From the NCBI RefSeq assembly GCF_008107645.1, contig NZ_SDGY01000001.1, positions 1,087,630 through 1,151,629 of the forward strand: a stretch of DNA of 64,000 nucleotides, written 5' to 3'. Below the pieces are notes generated by a model, which was not told the origin of the DNA, ran no database searches, and saw only the letters and a program-made list of their open reading frames with translations. Positions 7,752-16,975 of this stretch are shown piece after piece; within the stretch, counting starts at the first letter, position 1, and every line of letters begins with the position of its first letter. The translations under genes and the position numbers were made by a program. This stretch comes from Leuconostoc litchii (GTDB taxonomy: Bacteria > Bacillota > Bacilli > Lactobacillales > Lactobacillaceae).

Positions 7752-8702
7752 TTATAATCTTTCAATATATGGCAATGACAACTTGCGAAATAGATCAGAC
7801 ACTTTTAAAGCATATAGTTCTTTGAAGAAATCCGGTTTATCAGCTTCATTTTCTGGTGGTGAAACCACAAAACTATTTTGAGTATCAGTTTTACTCAACC
7901 CAACATAAGCTGTTTTTTGTGTTTGATAATCTGTCATTTCTGAATGAAAAATCGTAAATACTTGGTTAACTGGTAATTCCAATTGACGTTTTGAAAGTAC
8001 ACTTGTTACCGTAACATATTCTTTCGCATTTATTGTTGGCTTTCCCCATTGTACCAATACTTCATCAACACCAGTAAACAAAGAAATAATTCGATGACGA
8101 ATGTGACGTGCTTGCTTTAAATCAGCTGATAAAATTGGTTGTACTAGTTTTTTAGCAGCAGTATAAGCTAGTGGATAATCTCTTTGCAAGTCAGATACAA
8201 AATGTTGAGCATTAATTGTATCAGCAAAAGCCAATGCATCCAATATCATTAATAGTCGCCATAAACTTTCATCATCAATTTCACCAGTTTCAGGAGTCAA
8301 CTCTTCATGAAGTCCCGCAAAATAAGCATTAGCTGTTTCTAGCGTTGTTATTTGTTGCTTTGCCAACTCACGGTATGTAATTGCATGTATAACTACCCTA
8401 TGCATACGTGTAGCAATTTGTATTAATTGCTCATCCAAAGTCTCATCATTAAATGTTAACGCAAAGAACACTTGTGGTGTAATACCATTAAGGGTCAGTA
8501 ACATTTTTAATAGTTCGTTCCCAAGTAAAAAATCACTTTCGGTTTTATTTTCCAACTCAATTAGTAACCGTTGCCCTAATATTTCTTGTGAAGCCTGATC
8601 GATATGTAATTCACCAGTTTCCTCGCCATTAACACGAGTCATTACTGTTCCTGGATAAATATTGTTAACATTGTCCAATAAATCTTTAATTTTTGGATTC
8701 AT
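7752..8702 (-). CDS. Unassigned LAB protein, 316 residues (annotated elsewhere as IpaB/EvcA-like)
   Basis: I recognise the opening NPKIKDLLDNVNNIYPG and the ELHIDQASQEILGQRLLIEL segment from lactic acid bacteria, where the family is often labelled IpaB/EvcA, a name without functional support. It looks soluble and alpha-helical through the middle, with no signal peptide, membrane segment or recognisable catalytic motif. It overlaps the end of mvaA by 17 bp, so translation is coupled to HMG-CoA reductase and a role linked to that locus is possible. No function is assigned. Confidence 0.8.
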   Translation of the reverse strand: MNPKIKDLLDNVNNIYPGTVMTRVNGEETGELHIDQASQEILGQRLLIELENKTESDFLLGNELLKMLLTLNGITPQVFFALTFNDETLDEQLIQIATRMHRVVIHAITYRELAKQQITTLETANAYFAGLHEELTPETGEIDDESLWRLLMILDALAFADTINAQHFVSDLQRDYPLAYTAAKKLVQPILSADLKQARHIRHRIISLFTGVDEVLVQWGKPTINAKEYVTVTSVLSKRQLELPVNQVFTIFHSEMTDYQTQKTAYVGLSKTDTQNSFVVSPPENEADKPDFFKELYALKVSDLFRKLSLPYIERL

Positions 8703-9891
8703 TTCTTATCTCCATTAATACTTTTTCAGCAATACTAGCATCAACTTGCTTTAATTTTATTAAGTGTGAAACTACTTGTATCACTTCATCACTGTGTGCA
8801 CCCACCTGCATAGCTAGTGCTCGATACTGCATACGCATATGTCCACGTTGAATACCACCAGATGCAATGGCTTTTAAAGCAGCTAAATTTTGTGCCAAGC
8901 CAACCGATAAAATAATACCACGTAAATCATCAGCACCCACGTTACCAATAATTGATAACGCTTGTTTTGCATCAGGCATTGCAGAAATAGCACCACCAAC
9001 CGTTCCCACGGATATAGGTAATGTTAGTTCGCCATGTAGTTTATTATCAACAATTGTCCAAGTAGCCAATCCTTGATATTGCCCATTACGGCTAGCATAA
9101 GCGTGTCCACTGGCTTCTACTGCACGCCAATCATTTCCAGTAGCCAAGACCACAGCACTAATACCATTAAATATGCCTTTGTTTTCAGTAACTGCTCGAT
9201 ATGGATCATTTTTCGAAAAATGATTTAAGGACACAATTTTTTTAGCGACCTCAAAACCACCAACTTGCTTGAATTCGACAGCAGCGCTTACTGTTACAAG
9301 CTGATTAGTCGCGTAGTTCGATAGAATAACGCCTAATGGTTTAAACTGTTCGAACAACACTAATTCAGCTTCCATAATAGTATTAACAATATTAGCACCC
9401 ATTGCATCTTTGGTGTCAATAATAAAGTCAAGACTTGTTTCGTTTTCTGAAACTTTACGTATTTTAAAATCTAGTAACCCACCACCTCGTTGATAAATCG
9501 AAGGTTTGGCACGTTTTGCTATCTCAAAAATTTCATTACGATGGGTTAAAATAAAACTACTCAAATCAACAGCATTGCTAAACATCATCTGACCAATCAT
9601 AGCCATTCTGGACATTTTTACACGTACACTATCAGATAACATCTTTACACCATTGTTGGCTGCTGCAATGACACTTGGTTCTTCCACAGCCATTGGCACA
9701 CTATAGCGCTTTCCATCAACTAAAATATCATGAACGACCCCTATCGGTACACGAAAATCACTGATATAATTTTCTACTAACTGTGCATTAACAGCACTTT
9801 GCCTATTTGATAATGCTTGACGTGTTTGCTCATTTAATGACAACTCTAACAAACGGTCATCAGGCGTTAACTCATAAAATTTTTTACTCAT
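8686..9891 (-). CDS. mvaA: Hydroxymethylglutaryl-CoA reductase, class II
   Basis: A 401-residue class II HMG-CoA reductase, the enzyme that converts HMG-CoA to mevalonate for isoprenoid synthesis in Gram-positive cocci and LAB. Recognisable are the DAMGANIVNT catalytic/CoA motif, the ENKG motif (catalytic lysine/glutamate region), VGTVGGA, and the C-terminal HMRMQYRALA with the catalytic histidine. Its start overlaps the end of the Ppx/GppA gene by 8 bp and its end overlaps the next gene by 17 bp, so this is a tight operon. Confidence 0.94.
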   Translation of the reverse strand: MSKKFYELTPDDRLLELSLNEQTRQALSNRQSAVNAQLVENYISDFRVPIGVVHDILVDGKRYSVPMAVEEPSVIAAANNGVKMLSDSVRVKMSRMAMIGQMMFSNAVDLSSFILTHRNEIFEIAKRAKPSIYQRGGGLLDFKIRKVSENETSLDFIIDTKDAMGANIVNTIMEAELVLFEQFKPLGVILSNYATNQLVTVSAAVEFKQVGGFEVAKKIVSLNHFSKNDPYRAVTENKGIFNGISAVVLATGNDWRAVEASGHAYASRNGQYQGLATWTIVDNKLHGELTLPISVGTVGGAISAMPDAKQALSIIGNVGADDLRGIILSVGLAQNLAALKAIASGGIQRGHMRMQYRALAMQVGAHSDEVIQVVSHLIKLKQVDASIAEKVLMEIRNESKN

Positions 9892-10807
9892 TTTTTTGCG
9901 CTAAAGTCTCAGCAATTAGACCTTCGCGAACCCCACTTTCTGAAAATATAACCTTTGGCGAATTAATTTTTCGCATGAGATTTAACAAGGGTAATAGGCC
10001 GCTGACTATAATATCAGCACGAGATATTTCTAAACCAACGACTTTTTCTCTTTCGGATCTTGTCATTTTTCTGATTTCTGAAAAAACTTGCTCAACTTGG
10101 TTTACTGACATTTCAAATCCATGAATAAGACTAATCTCATTTTCACCTAATTTTGTACGAGCCATTCGCGCTAAAGAACGATTAGCTCCGCCGAGCAATA
10201 TTACAGGCTTTTGTTGCTGTTGTGCCAACCAAAATAATCTATCGTAATTACTTAAGATGTAAGTGTTGGCCGCATCAATATTTTTTGATGCAATATCATT
10301 AGCTAAATCAAAATTTTCTGATAAAGTGACTGCACCAAAAGGCAAACTAACCGCCGCTTCTTGTTGACCATCATTTACAGCAATTAATTCTACAGAGGCG
10401 CCCCCTGTATCTAATACTACCCCTTCATTGACATTCAGAGTAGACACGACTCCTAAATAATCATAATAGGCTTCCTGATCACCAGTTAGAACTTGAAAAT
10501 CAATTCCTGTTTCACGCCTAACTCGTTCTAAAAAGTCAGATTGATTTTTCGCCATACGAACCGCTGCAGTTGTAATTGCACGAACTGTTGGATGAAAATC
10601 AATATATTTTGATTGAAAATACTTTAGCGCAGCAATAGTACGCGCGATTGGTTCTTCTTTTAAAAGTAATTCTTTTCCCATATTTTGAGCAATGCGCGTA
10701 TCCTTTTTTTCGCGGACTAACTCAGTATGAGTACCATCATCATGCAACTCTTCAACGACCATTCTTGCTGAGTTGCTACCAAGATCAACGATTGCTAAAT
10801 AGCTCAT
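9884..10807 (-). CDS. Ppx/GppA-family phosphatase
   Basis: A 307-residue protein of the ASKHA-fold Ppx/GppA family that degrades polyphosphate or pppGpp. Motifs are IVDLGSNSARMVV (residues 5-17, phosphate-1), TTAAVRMAKN, VLDTGGASVELI (phosphate-2) and LLGGANRSLARMA. It lacks the C-terminal HD-like domain of the 500-residue E. coli proteins, like many short bacterial Ppx. It heads the operon that includes mvaA. Whether it acts on polyphosphate or pppGpp cannot be decided here. Confidence 0.9.
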   Translation of the reverse strand: MSYLAIVDLGSNSARMVVEELHDDGTHTELVREKKDTRIAQNMGKELLLKEEPIARTIAALKYFQSKYIDFHPTVRAITTAAVRMAKNQSDFLERVRRETGIDFQVLTGDQEAYYDYLGVVSTLNVNEGVVLDTGGASVELIAVNDGQQEAAVSLPFGAVTLSENFDLANDIASKNIDAANTYILSNYDRLFWLAQQQQKPVILLGGANRSLARMARTKLGENEISLIHGFEMSVNQVEQVFSEIRKMTRSEREKVVGLEISRADIIVSGLLPLLNLMRKINSPKVIFSESGVREGLIAETLAQKNE

Positions 10808-10866
10808 ATAGACATCCTAATAAATTTAATTAGTTTAATTGTACCATGTGATGGTAAACTATATAT

Positions 10867-11265
10867 ATGAAAATATTATTAATTGCCCTTGGGGCGCTCA
10901 GTTTTGCAATTGGCACGATTGCAATATGGATTCCAGGTCTTCCTACAACAGGTTTCTATGTATTAACGACTATTTTATGGTCAAAATCATCTAAAAGGCT
11001 TGATAATTGGTTACATCAAAATAAGTATTATCAAAGATATGTCACCGAAGCCGTTTTTGACCGTAAGTTATCTCTGAAAGGGCGAGTATTAATATATCTC
11101 GTCACCGCTAGTATGATGGCTATTCCTTTCTTTAAAACCGACATGCTATGGCTGAAATACGTTCTTCCATTAACATCTTTAACACAAATAATCTCAATGG
11201 AATGTTATTATCGTGGTTATCTTTGGCGTAACGGTATTCCTTTCACCAATGTAAGAGATAAGTAA
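10867..11265 (+). CDS. DUF454 (YbaN-like) small membrane protein
   Basis: A 132-residue membrane protein. The N-terminal LLIALGALSFAIGTIAIWIPGLPTTGFY is the DUF454 signature (G-x-PGLPTTxF), followed by a W-rich cytoplasmic part and two more hydrophobic segments (about 76-92 and 98-112). Function is unknown. It is one of few plus-strand genes here, divergent from the Ppx gene, and it shares a bidirectional terminator with the LCP gene. Confidence 0.85.
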   Translation: MKILLIALGALSFAIGTIAIWIPGLPTTGFYVLTTILWSKSSKRLDNWLHQNKYYQRYVTEAVFDRKLSLKGRVLIYLVTASMMAIPFFKTDMLWLKYVLPLTSLTQIISMECYYRGYLWRNGIPFTNVRDK

Positions 11266-11298
11266 AAAAATCCAATTTCTTAAAAAAATTGGATTTTT
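11266..11298. terminator. Bidirectional terminator between DUF454 and LCP genes
   Basis: A 13-bp perfect stem (AAAAATCCAATTT with AAATTGGATTTTT) between convergent genes; T runs on both strands. It overlaps the LCP stop codon. Confidence 0.85.
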
Positions 11299-12457
11299 AT
11301 TGTGCATCTAATGTTTCACCGATGACATTTAAATTATATTCTGCAATACCATACGACAACGCAGGTACCGAACTACCAAATTGTGTTCCGGTTGTCTTAG
11401 CCGTTAGATTAAGGGATTTACGCAATAAGTTAGTTGCACGCTGTTTCTCAGAAGCTGTGACCATCTGATAACTGACACCATTATACATGTCTGAAACACC
11501 TTGCAAATGGTCAGATTTTTGATTTTTTGTAGCAGCCATATAGGATAGGGCAATTTTAGTCATATTATTGTATGTTAAATCTGTTTCTGCATTTTTGGAA
11601 ATTGATTTCATAAACTTTGCGTTTAACAATGTTTTTGCACTAGCAGATTTTTTCAATAATGCCTTTAGAACTAAACGTTGTCTTTTTTGACGACCATAAT
11701 CCCCTTCTGGATCATCGTAACGCATTCGCGAAAATGACAGCGCTGCGTAACCATTCATCGTTGTGTAGGTTTTAAAGTTCTTACCGTCAGATGCGTATTC
11801 ATATTTTTCTTGGTTTTTATAAAATTTATAGACATCTGACTTGTCGTTTTCGGGTTGATAAGTAAATGTTAGAGGTGATGTAACTTTCACGCCACCTACT
11901 TGATCAATAACTTTTTCCAAACCACCCATGTTCACCAGAGCATAAAAATCAATTGGCACATTTAGATAATTCTGCAAAGTAGATATTGTTGCACCAACAC
12001 CCGCGATAGGAAATGCTGCATTTAACTTTTGTGGAAAAGTATCTTCTCTGCCCACAATAGAAACCATAATGTCACGAGGAATCGACATCATTGTTGTTGT
12101 TTTCTTCTTTGGGTTAACTGTAATTAACATCATTGAATCTGTCAAACCAGTACGGTCACGAGCAAGCGCACCAGTATCAGTCCCAAGTATTAATATTGAA
12201 AATGGCTTGCCATCTTTCAAAACTTGATTTACATCTCGTGCTTTTGTGATATTTGCGCTCCGATGCATCGTATCCACTGACTTCTTAATGTTACTTAACA
12301 ACATTGTAGTGATAATACCACCGATAATCAGTAAAATAACTAAAAAGCCAATAATCCATCGCCATTTTTTGTGGCGTTTTTTCGGTTTCTTTGGCTGCAA
12401 ATTATTTGAATTTGATGCCTGATTTTGACGAGTCATTCGGCTCATATTGTTATCCAT
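11297..12457 (-). CDS. LytR-CpsA-Psr (LCP) family glycopolymer-peptidoglycan ligase
   Basis: A 386-residue protein with a basic N-terminal cytoplasmic stretch, one membrane helix (about residues 34-54) and an extracellular LCP domain. Family motifs are ILILGTDTGALARDRTGLTDSMMLITVNP, SIPRDIMVSI and YAALSFSRMRYDDPEGDYGRQKRQR, which carry the arginines and aspartates that bind polyprenyl pyrophosphate. LCP proteins attach teichoic acids or polysaccharides to the wall. GGGGG precedes ATG 12457. It is the first of a run of cell-envelope genes. Confidence 0.92.
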   Translation of the reverse strand: MDNNMSRMTRQNQASNSNNLQPKKPKKRHKKWRWIIGFLVILLIIGGIITTMLLSNIKKSVDTMHRSANITKARDVNQVLKDGKPFSILILGTDTGALARDRTGLTDSMMLITVNPKKKTTTMMSIPRDIMVSIVGREDTFPQKLNAAFPIAGVGATISTLQNYLNVPIDFYALVNMGGLEKVIDQVGGVKVTSPLTFTYQPENDKSDVYKFYKNQEKYEYASDGKNFKTYTTMNGYAALSFSRMRYDDPEGDYGRQKRQRLVLKALLKKSASAKTLLNAKFMKSISKNAETDLTYNNMTKIALSYMAATKNQKSDHLQGVSDMYNGVSYQMVTASEKQRATNLLRKSLNLTAKTTGTQFGSSVPALSYGIAEYNLNVIGETLDAQ

Positions 12458-12570
12458 TGATTTGTACCCCCAGGAATATCCTGATTTTTAAATTATACCA
12501 TTAAAAGTTGTCATAACGCCATAATAAATCAGTACCTGTGCCTTATTGTAGTCATCTATGAGTACACAAT

Positions 12571-12606
12571 AAAAAGCATTCAATGTCTAATCAATGAATG
12601 CTTTTT
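12571..12606 (-). terminator. Terminator of the MacB-like ABC transporter
   Basis: AAAAAGCATTCA and TGAATGCTTTTT form a perfect 12-bp stem with a 12-nt loop, a few bases after the stop codon, with T on the minus strand. Confidence 0.85.
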
Positions 12607-12617
12607 ATTTAAAATGT

Positions 12618-14606
12618 TTAGTCAGCCGCTAACGCATCAATAGTATTCAAATTAGCTGCCCGACGAGATGGAACAAATGAGGCTACTAATGCAATAATTA
12701 GTGCAATCACTACAGCAAAAATCACATTACCAATTGACACCTGAACAATATTAAACTTTATTAGTCCATAAAGTGCTGAATTCATAGCAAACTGTGCTAA
12801 ATAAGCAGTTACAATACCAAGCACTGCTGAAATAATTCCCATCAACAAAGCCTCATTAGTGAACAAACCACGAATGTCTTTCGCACGTGCACCCAATGCT
12901 CGTAACACACCAATTTCTTTAGTACGTTCAGATACAGACATGTAGGTCGTAACAATAATCATAATTGCTGATACAATCAATGAAATTCCAGCAATAGCAG
13001 CCAATACATATGATGCTAAACTAGTAATTGTGTTGATAGTGTCTAGTATGCTTCCTACTGAAATTGCCACTGCAACACGTTTACCATTATCTTTAATCTT
13101 ATTAACCGCATTCACGGCTGTTTTAACATTCTGTGTATCATTTATCTTTAATGTTAAGTAATTTGCTTCTGTAATGGCCTTAGCTTTTACCAAATCCTGC
13201 TTCATGCCTGCAAATGTTGTTGCGAATATCGTTCCGGCTTGTCCACCATCTGTAATACCAACAATTTTCATTGTAGAAGTTACTGGAACAGCTTGATTAT
13301 TTTGATCATATGCAACATACGTGTAAGATATATTCTTACCAATCAAAGATTTCCAATTTTTATTGGCTTTTTGGGCAAATGTCTTATCAATAACAATTTC
13401 ATTATCAGCTGATGGCTTATGTCCTGCCTTTATGATTTTATCAGCATATGCTGATGACCAAGTTTGAACTTGTGTACCTGCTTGAGACTGTACATCACCA
13501 TATTTGAAAACAGCATTGTTAAATTGATAGCCTTGATATGCTTTAGATACGTTTTTAACATTATTAATTTTCTTAATCACACTGTCAGAAAAAACAGTCG
13601 ATGAGTAGTTAGTCGCAGCTGCCTGTGTTGTGGCTTGCATACGCTCATTGTTTGTCGCATCATTGTCATCTAACGTATTTTTAATAACTGTTGGATAATT
13701 AGGGTTGGCCAAGGAGCTAACTTGATCATTAATATATCCTTTAATACCGTTACCTAAACCAAGAAATAATATCACCGAAAAAATTCCTATTGCCGAGCCC
13801 ATTATAATCAAGAAATTTTGTAACTTTTTGTATTTTAGATGATCAAATGCCATGTCCCATATTGAAGACGCTGATAATGGTTTTGATACTAAGCGGTCTG
13901 GGTTTGATGATACTTCGAATTTATCTTTCAAATTCTTTTCTTCATCAATTTTCCCATCAGCCATATGTAAAATACGTGTACCATAATCAGCAACAGCCTG
14001 TGAGTGAGTTACCACAATAACGAGCTTACCTTCTTGTGCGATCTGCTCAAGTAGTTCAAGAACTTCTATTGTATTAACTGAATCTAAAGCTCCTGTAGGC
14101 TCATCAGCAATCATCACATCTGGATCAGCTGCTAGTGCACGAGCAATGGCTACACGTTGTTTTTGTCCACCTGAGAGCTGTGAAGGATATTTATGAACAT
14201 GATCACCCAAGCCAACCTTATCCAACAATTCCATTGCACGTTGTTTGCGTTGAGCTGCTGAAAGTGTCGTCATATTCAAACTAGTCTCAACGTTTTCTAA
14301 GTTTGTTTGATAATTTATCAAATTGAAACTTTGAAAAATATAGCCAATTGTTTCACGGCGATAGACATCTAGTTTCTTTTCTTGTTGATGATCGAGTCGA
14401 TTACCATTGATCAATACGTCACCTGAGAAATTACGATCCAAGCCACCAATGATGTTCATCAATGTTGATTTACCACCACCAGATTCACCAAGAATAGAAA
14501 CAAATTCTCCCTTTTCAAATGATAAGTCTATTCCTTTTAGGACAGGAAATTCTTCTTTTCCCAAGAAATACGATTTGTGGATGTTTTTTAACTCTAAAAA
14601 AGACAT
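12618..14606 (-). CDS. MacB-type ABC transporter, fused ATPase and FtsX permease
   Basis: A 662-residue fusion. The ATPase has Walker A GESGGGKS (residues 40-47), signature LSGGQKQR and Walker [14 protein letters not shown] linker is followed by one membrane helix near 270, a periplasm-facing MacB-PCD domain, and three C-terminal helices with the FtsX motif [14 protein letters not shown]. Such type VII ABC systems are mechanotransmitters that export or expel peptides or lipids, or sense antimicrobial peptides. No BceRS-like two-component genes are adjacent. GGGAG precedes ATG 14606. Confidence 0.9.
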   Translation of the reverse strand: MSFLELKNIHKSYFLGKEEFPVLKGIDLSFEKGEFVSILGESGGGKSTLMNIIGGLDRNFSGDVLINGNRLDHQQEKKLDVYRRETIGYIFQSFNLINYQTNLENVETSLNMTTLSAAQRKQRAMELLDKVGLGDHVHKYPSQLSGGQKQRVAIARALAADPDVMIADEPTGALDSVNTIEVLELLEQIAQEGKLVIVVTHSQAVADYGTRILHMADGKIDEEKNLKDKFEVSSNPDRLVSKPLSASSIWDMAFDHLKYKKLQNFLIIMGSAIGIFSVILFLGLGNGIKGYINDQVSSLANPNYPTVIKNTLDDNDATNNERMQATTQAAATNYSSTVFSDSVIKKINNVKNVSKAYQGYQFNNAVFKYGDVQSQAGTQVQTWSSAYADKIIKAGHKPSADNEIVIDKTFAQKANKNWKSLIGKNISYTYVAYDQNNQAVPVTSTMKIVGITDGGQAGTIFATTFAGMKQDLVKAKAITEANYLTLKINDTQNVKTAVNAVNKIKDNGKRVAVAISVGSILDTINTITSLASYVLAAIAGISLIVSAIMIIVTTYMSVSERTKEIGVLRALGARAKDIRGLFTNEALLMGIISAVLGIVTAYLAQFAMNSALYGLIKFNIVQVSIGNVIFAVVIALIIALVASFVPSRRAANLNTIDALAAD

Positions 14607-14806
14607 ATATTTACTCCCTTTTCGATTGTACTATGTCATTCTGTACTACGATATACCTAATATCAAATAGTGTAATTATTTATAACTACACTAATTTAGA
14701 TTAATTATTATACAGTATACATTAATGTTGGCTATTTTGAAACGACAAAAATTATTACCACTAACTTTAAAAACAATTGATGACCGTATTGATTTACATA
14801 ATACAA

Positions 14807-14836
14807 AAAAACAGCAATATTACTATCACTGTTTTT
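14807..14836 (-). terminator. Terminator of the PBP2b gene
   Basis: On the minus strand a 13-bp stem (AAAAACAGUGAUA with UAUUGCUGUUUUU, two G-U pairs) with loop GUAA, followed by T. It lies just after the stop codon. Confidence 0.75.
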
Positions 14837-14845
14837 CTTTCATAA

Positions 14846-16888
14846 CTATGGTTTATTTTGAACATATTTCCAGTAAGCGTTAATAATTTTTGCTGCAATC
14901 TTTCCGTTAGTACCATCCAAATAATTATTCATGCCCGGAATTGCCATGGCCATAACCATAGGCTGACCAGGAACATAAGCAACAATAGATTCTGTATAGG
15001 TTGTGTGTCCATTCGTCGTCGTTTCAGCAGTTCCAGTTTTTGCATATACGTTTGGCTCTAATTTATGCAGATCCGTTCCACCAGTGTTATATGTGTCACT
15101 ACCATTGGCAACACGATTCATACCCTCATGAATCACTTTCCATTCATCAGAATCCAGTGCGACCTGTCCCTGTATGTTAGGTGTTGCATTCCAAACAGTT
15201 CGTTGTTTACTACTGTTAGAAGAACTTTGTAATACTGAACTAACCAAATGAGGTTGAATCAAATAACCACCATTTGCAATGGTCGAAACATAACGTGCTA
15301 ATTGAAGTGTTGTATAAGTATCATATTGACCAAATGACTCATACAAATATTTACCAATACTTGCGCCCGTCGTATCTCCACGATAACCAGCTGTTTCACC
15401 ACTCACATCAATTCCAGTTTTCGTGCCTAATCCAAATTGACCTAATCCATTACGTAGCGTCTGGAACGCATCAGAATTCAAATTTAAAGCTGACCCCGAG
15501 CTATATGTCTGTCCACCTATTTTCATCCCTAACTGAACGAAATAGGTGTTTGATGATCGTTCTAATGCAGTCTGTGCATCAATAGAAACGGGATTTCCAG
15601 ATTTATTCCAATACGATGTAATTGTTGGTGTTCCCGCGATTTTAATAGCTTGGTCTAGCAAAGTAGAATTAGAAGGCGTAATCACATTTTTTTGAAAAGC
15701 TGTCGCTAAAACAGCAGGCTTAACAACAGAACCCATGACAATTGCGTGATTAATATTACCTAGTGGATCAGCTGTTTTAGTTCCTGTATCATAATCTCTA
15801 TCCACACCGGCCATTGCGTAAACACCACCGGTATAAGGATTCATTACCGTTGCATAAGCCCCTTGGACGTCGCCAGTTGGTAGATTATCTTCTAGTATTT
15901 TTTGAACTTCTTTTTGAAAATCAGCATTAATTGTTAGCTTGAGACTATCACCAGATTGACCCTTATACTTTATCGCAGAAGACTTAACAGTGCCATCAGA
16001 AGTCGTTGTCACAACTGTCTGCGAAGCAGAGCCTTTTAAAAGAGATTCGTACGTTGATTCTAAATTAGAACTCCCAACAGATTCGTTCTGTGAATATCCT
16101 TGTGCTAATAATGTATGCAAACGATCATCTGGCAAACCATTATCTTCACTAGTCACTGTTCCAATCAATGCTTTGAAATCAGTACCTTCTGGATACTGCC
16201 TTGCCCAGCTAGTTCCAATTTTAATACCAGGAAATTGACTCAAGCGTTCGCCAATCTCGGCTAGCTCTGTTTCTGTCACATCATCTTCTTTAATGAATGT
16301 TGTCGATAATGAGTAAGCACCACTCATTCGCTGGAAAATCATAGCATCATTATCGCTAACATGATTAATTAATTTATGATCTTCGACATAAGCAACTGAC
16401 AAATCATTAATTTCTGCTGTTGTTAAAGTACTACCACTTTTATGCTTTTTGTTAATAATTTTTTGAATTTTTTGCGCATTTGCCGCATCGGCTAAATAAA
16501 AATCTGCCTTAGAACGATCACTAAGACGTGTCGTATCAACTGTTAAATATTTACCCAGTTTAACAGCTGTTTTCCGCATAGTGCTAGAACTAATATTCGT
16601 ACCGCGAGTAAACGTAACTGCCGTTTGCGCTTTATTTCCAGCAAGCACACGACCTGTAGCATCATACACTAATCCACGCGGTGTATTACCTTTTTCAACA
16701 GTTTCTTCACTACGATTAACTTCTGCTAAATAATTTGCGCCTTGCTTAATTGTTAAAAATCCTAATTGCACAATAAGCGCAACCATTAAAATAAATGATA
16801 TGAATAACAATATTCGTAAACGTGTGGGGAGGTTAGCCCGCGCATCGTTTTTGTTATCTCGATCTTCTAGATATGGATTATGTTTCAT
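14846..16888 (-). CDS. pbp2b: Class B penicillin-binding protein, PBP2b type
   Basis: A 680-residue transpeptidase similar along its length to pneumococcal PBP2b. It has a cytoplasmic tail, a membrane helix (about 25-46), the N-terminal pedestal domain with RGLVYDATGRVLA, and a transpeptidase domain with S387-V-V-K390 (active serine), S445-S-N447 and K617-T-G619. PBP2b works with RodA in side-wall elongation in ovoid cocci. It is not in the division cluster; its neighbour is a branched-peptide aminoacyltransferase, which fits a peptidoglycan role. Confidence 0.92.
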   Translation of the reverse strand: MKHNPYLEDRDNKNDARANLPTRLRILLFISFILMVALIVQLGFLTIKQGANYLAEVNRSEETVEKGNTPRGLVYDATGRVLAGNKAQTAVTFTRGTNISSSTMRKTAVKLGKYLTVDTTRLSDRSKADFYLADAANAQKIQKIINKKHKSGSTLTTAEINDLSVAYVEDHKLINHVSDNDAMIFQRMSGAYSLSTTFIKEDDVTETELAEIGERLSQFPGIKIGTSWARQYPEGTDFKALIGTVTSEDNGLPDDRLHTLLAQGYSQNESVGSSNLESTYESLLKGSASQTVVTTTSDGTVKSSAIKYKGQSGDSLKLTINADFQKEVQKILEDNLPTGDVQGAYATVMNPYTGGVYAMAGVDRDYDTGTKTADPLGNINHAIVMGSVVKPAVLATAFQKNVITPSNSTLLDQAIKIAGTPTITSYWNKSGNPVSIDAQTALERSSNTYFVQLGMKIGGQTYSSGSALNLNSDAFQTLRNGLGQFGLGTKTGIDVSGETAGYRGDTTGASIGKYLYESFGQYDTYTTLQLARYVSTIANGGYLIQPHLVSSVLQSSSNSSKQRTVWNATPNIQGQVALDSDEWKVIHEGMNRVANGSDTYNTGGTDLHKLEPNVYAKTGTAETTTNGHTTYTESIVAYVPGQPMVMAMAIPGMNNYLDGTNGKIAAKIINAYWKYVQNKP

Positions 16889-16975
16889 AAGTATGTTGTA
16901 CCGCCAGTTTAATAATCATCTTACCTACCATACCACAAATCAACTTTAGCCCGCTAAAAAAATACTATTTTTTTA

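Noticed and set aside
14725-14880. Plus-strand ORF of about 50 codons starting MLAILKRQK
   Set aside because: No ribosome site, and it runs antisense through the PBP2b terminator and into the end of that gene.
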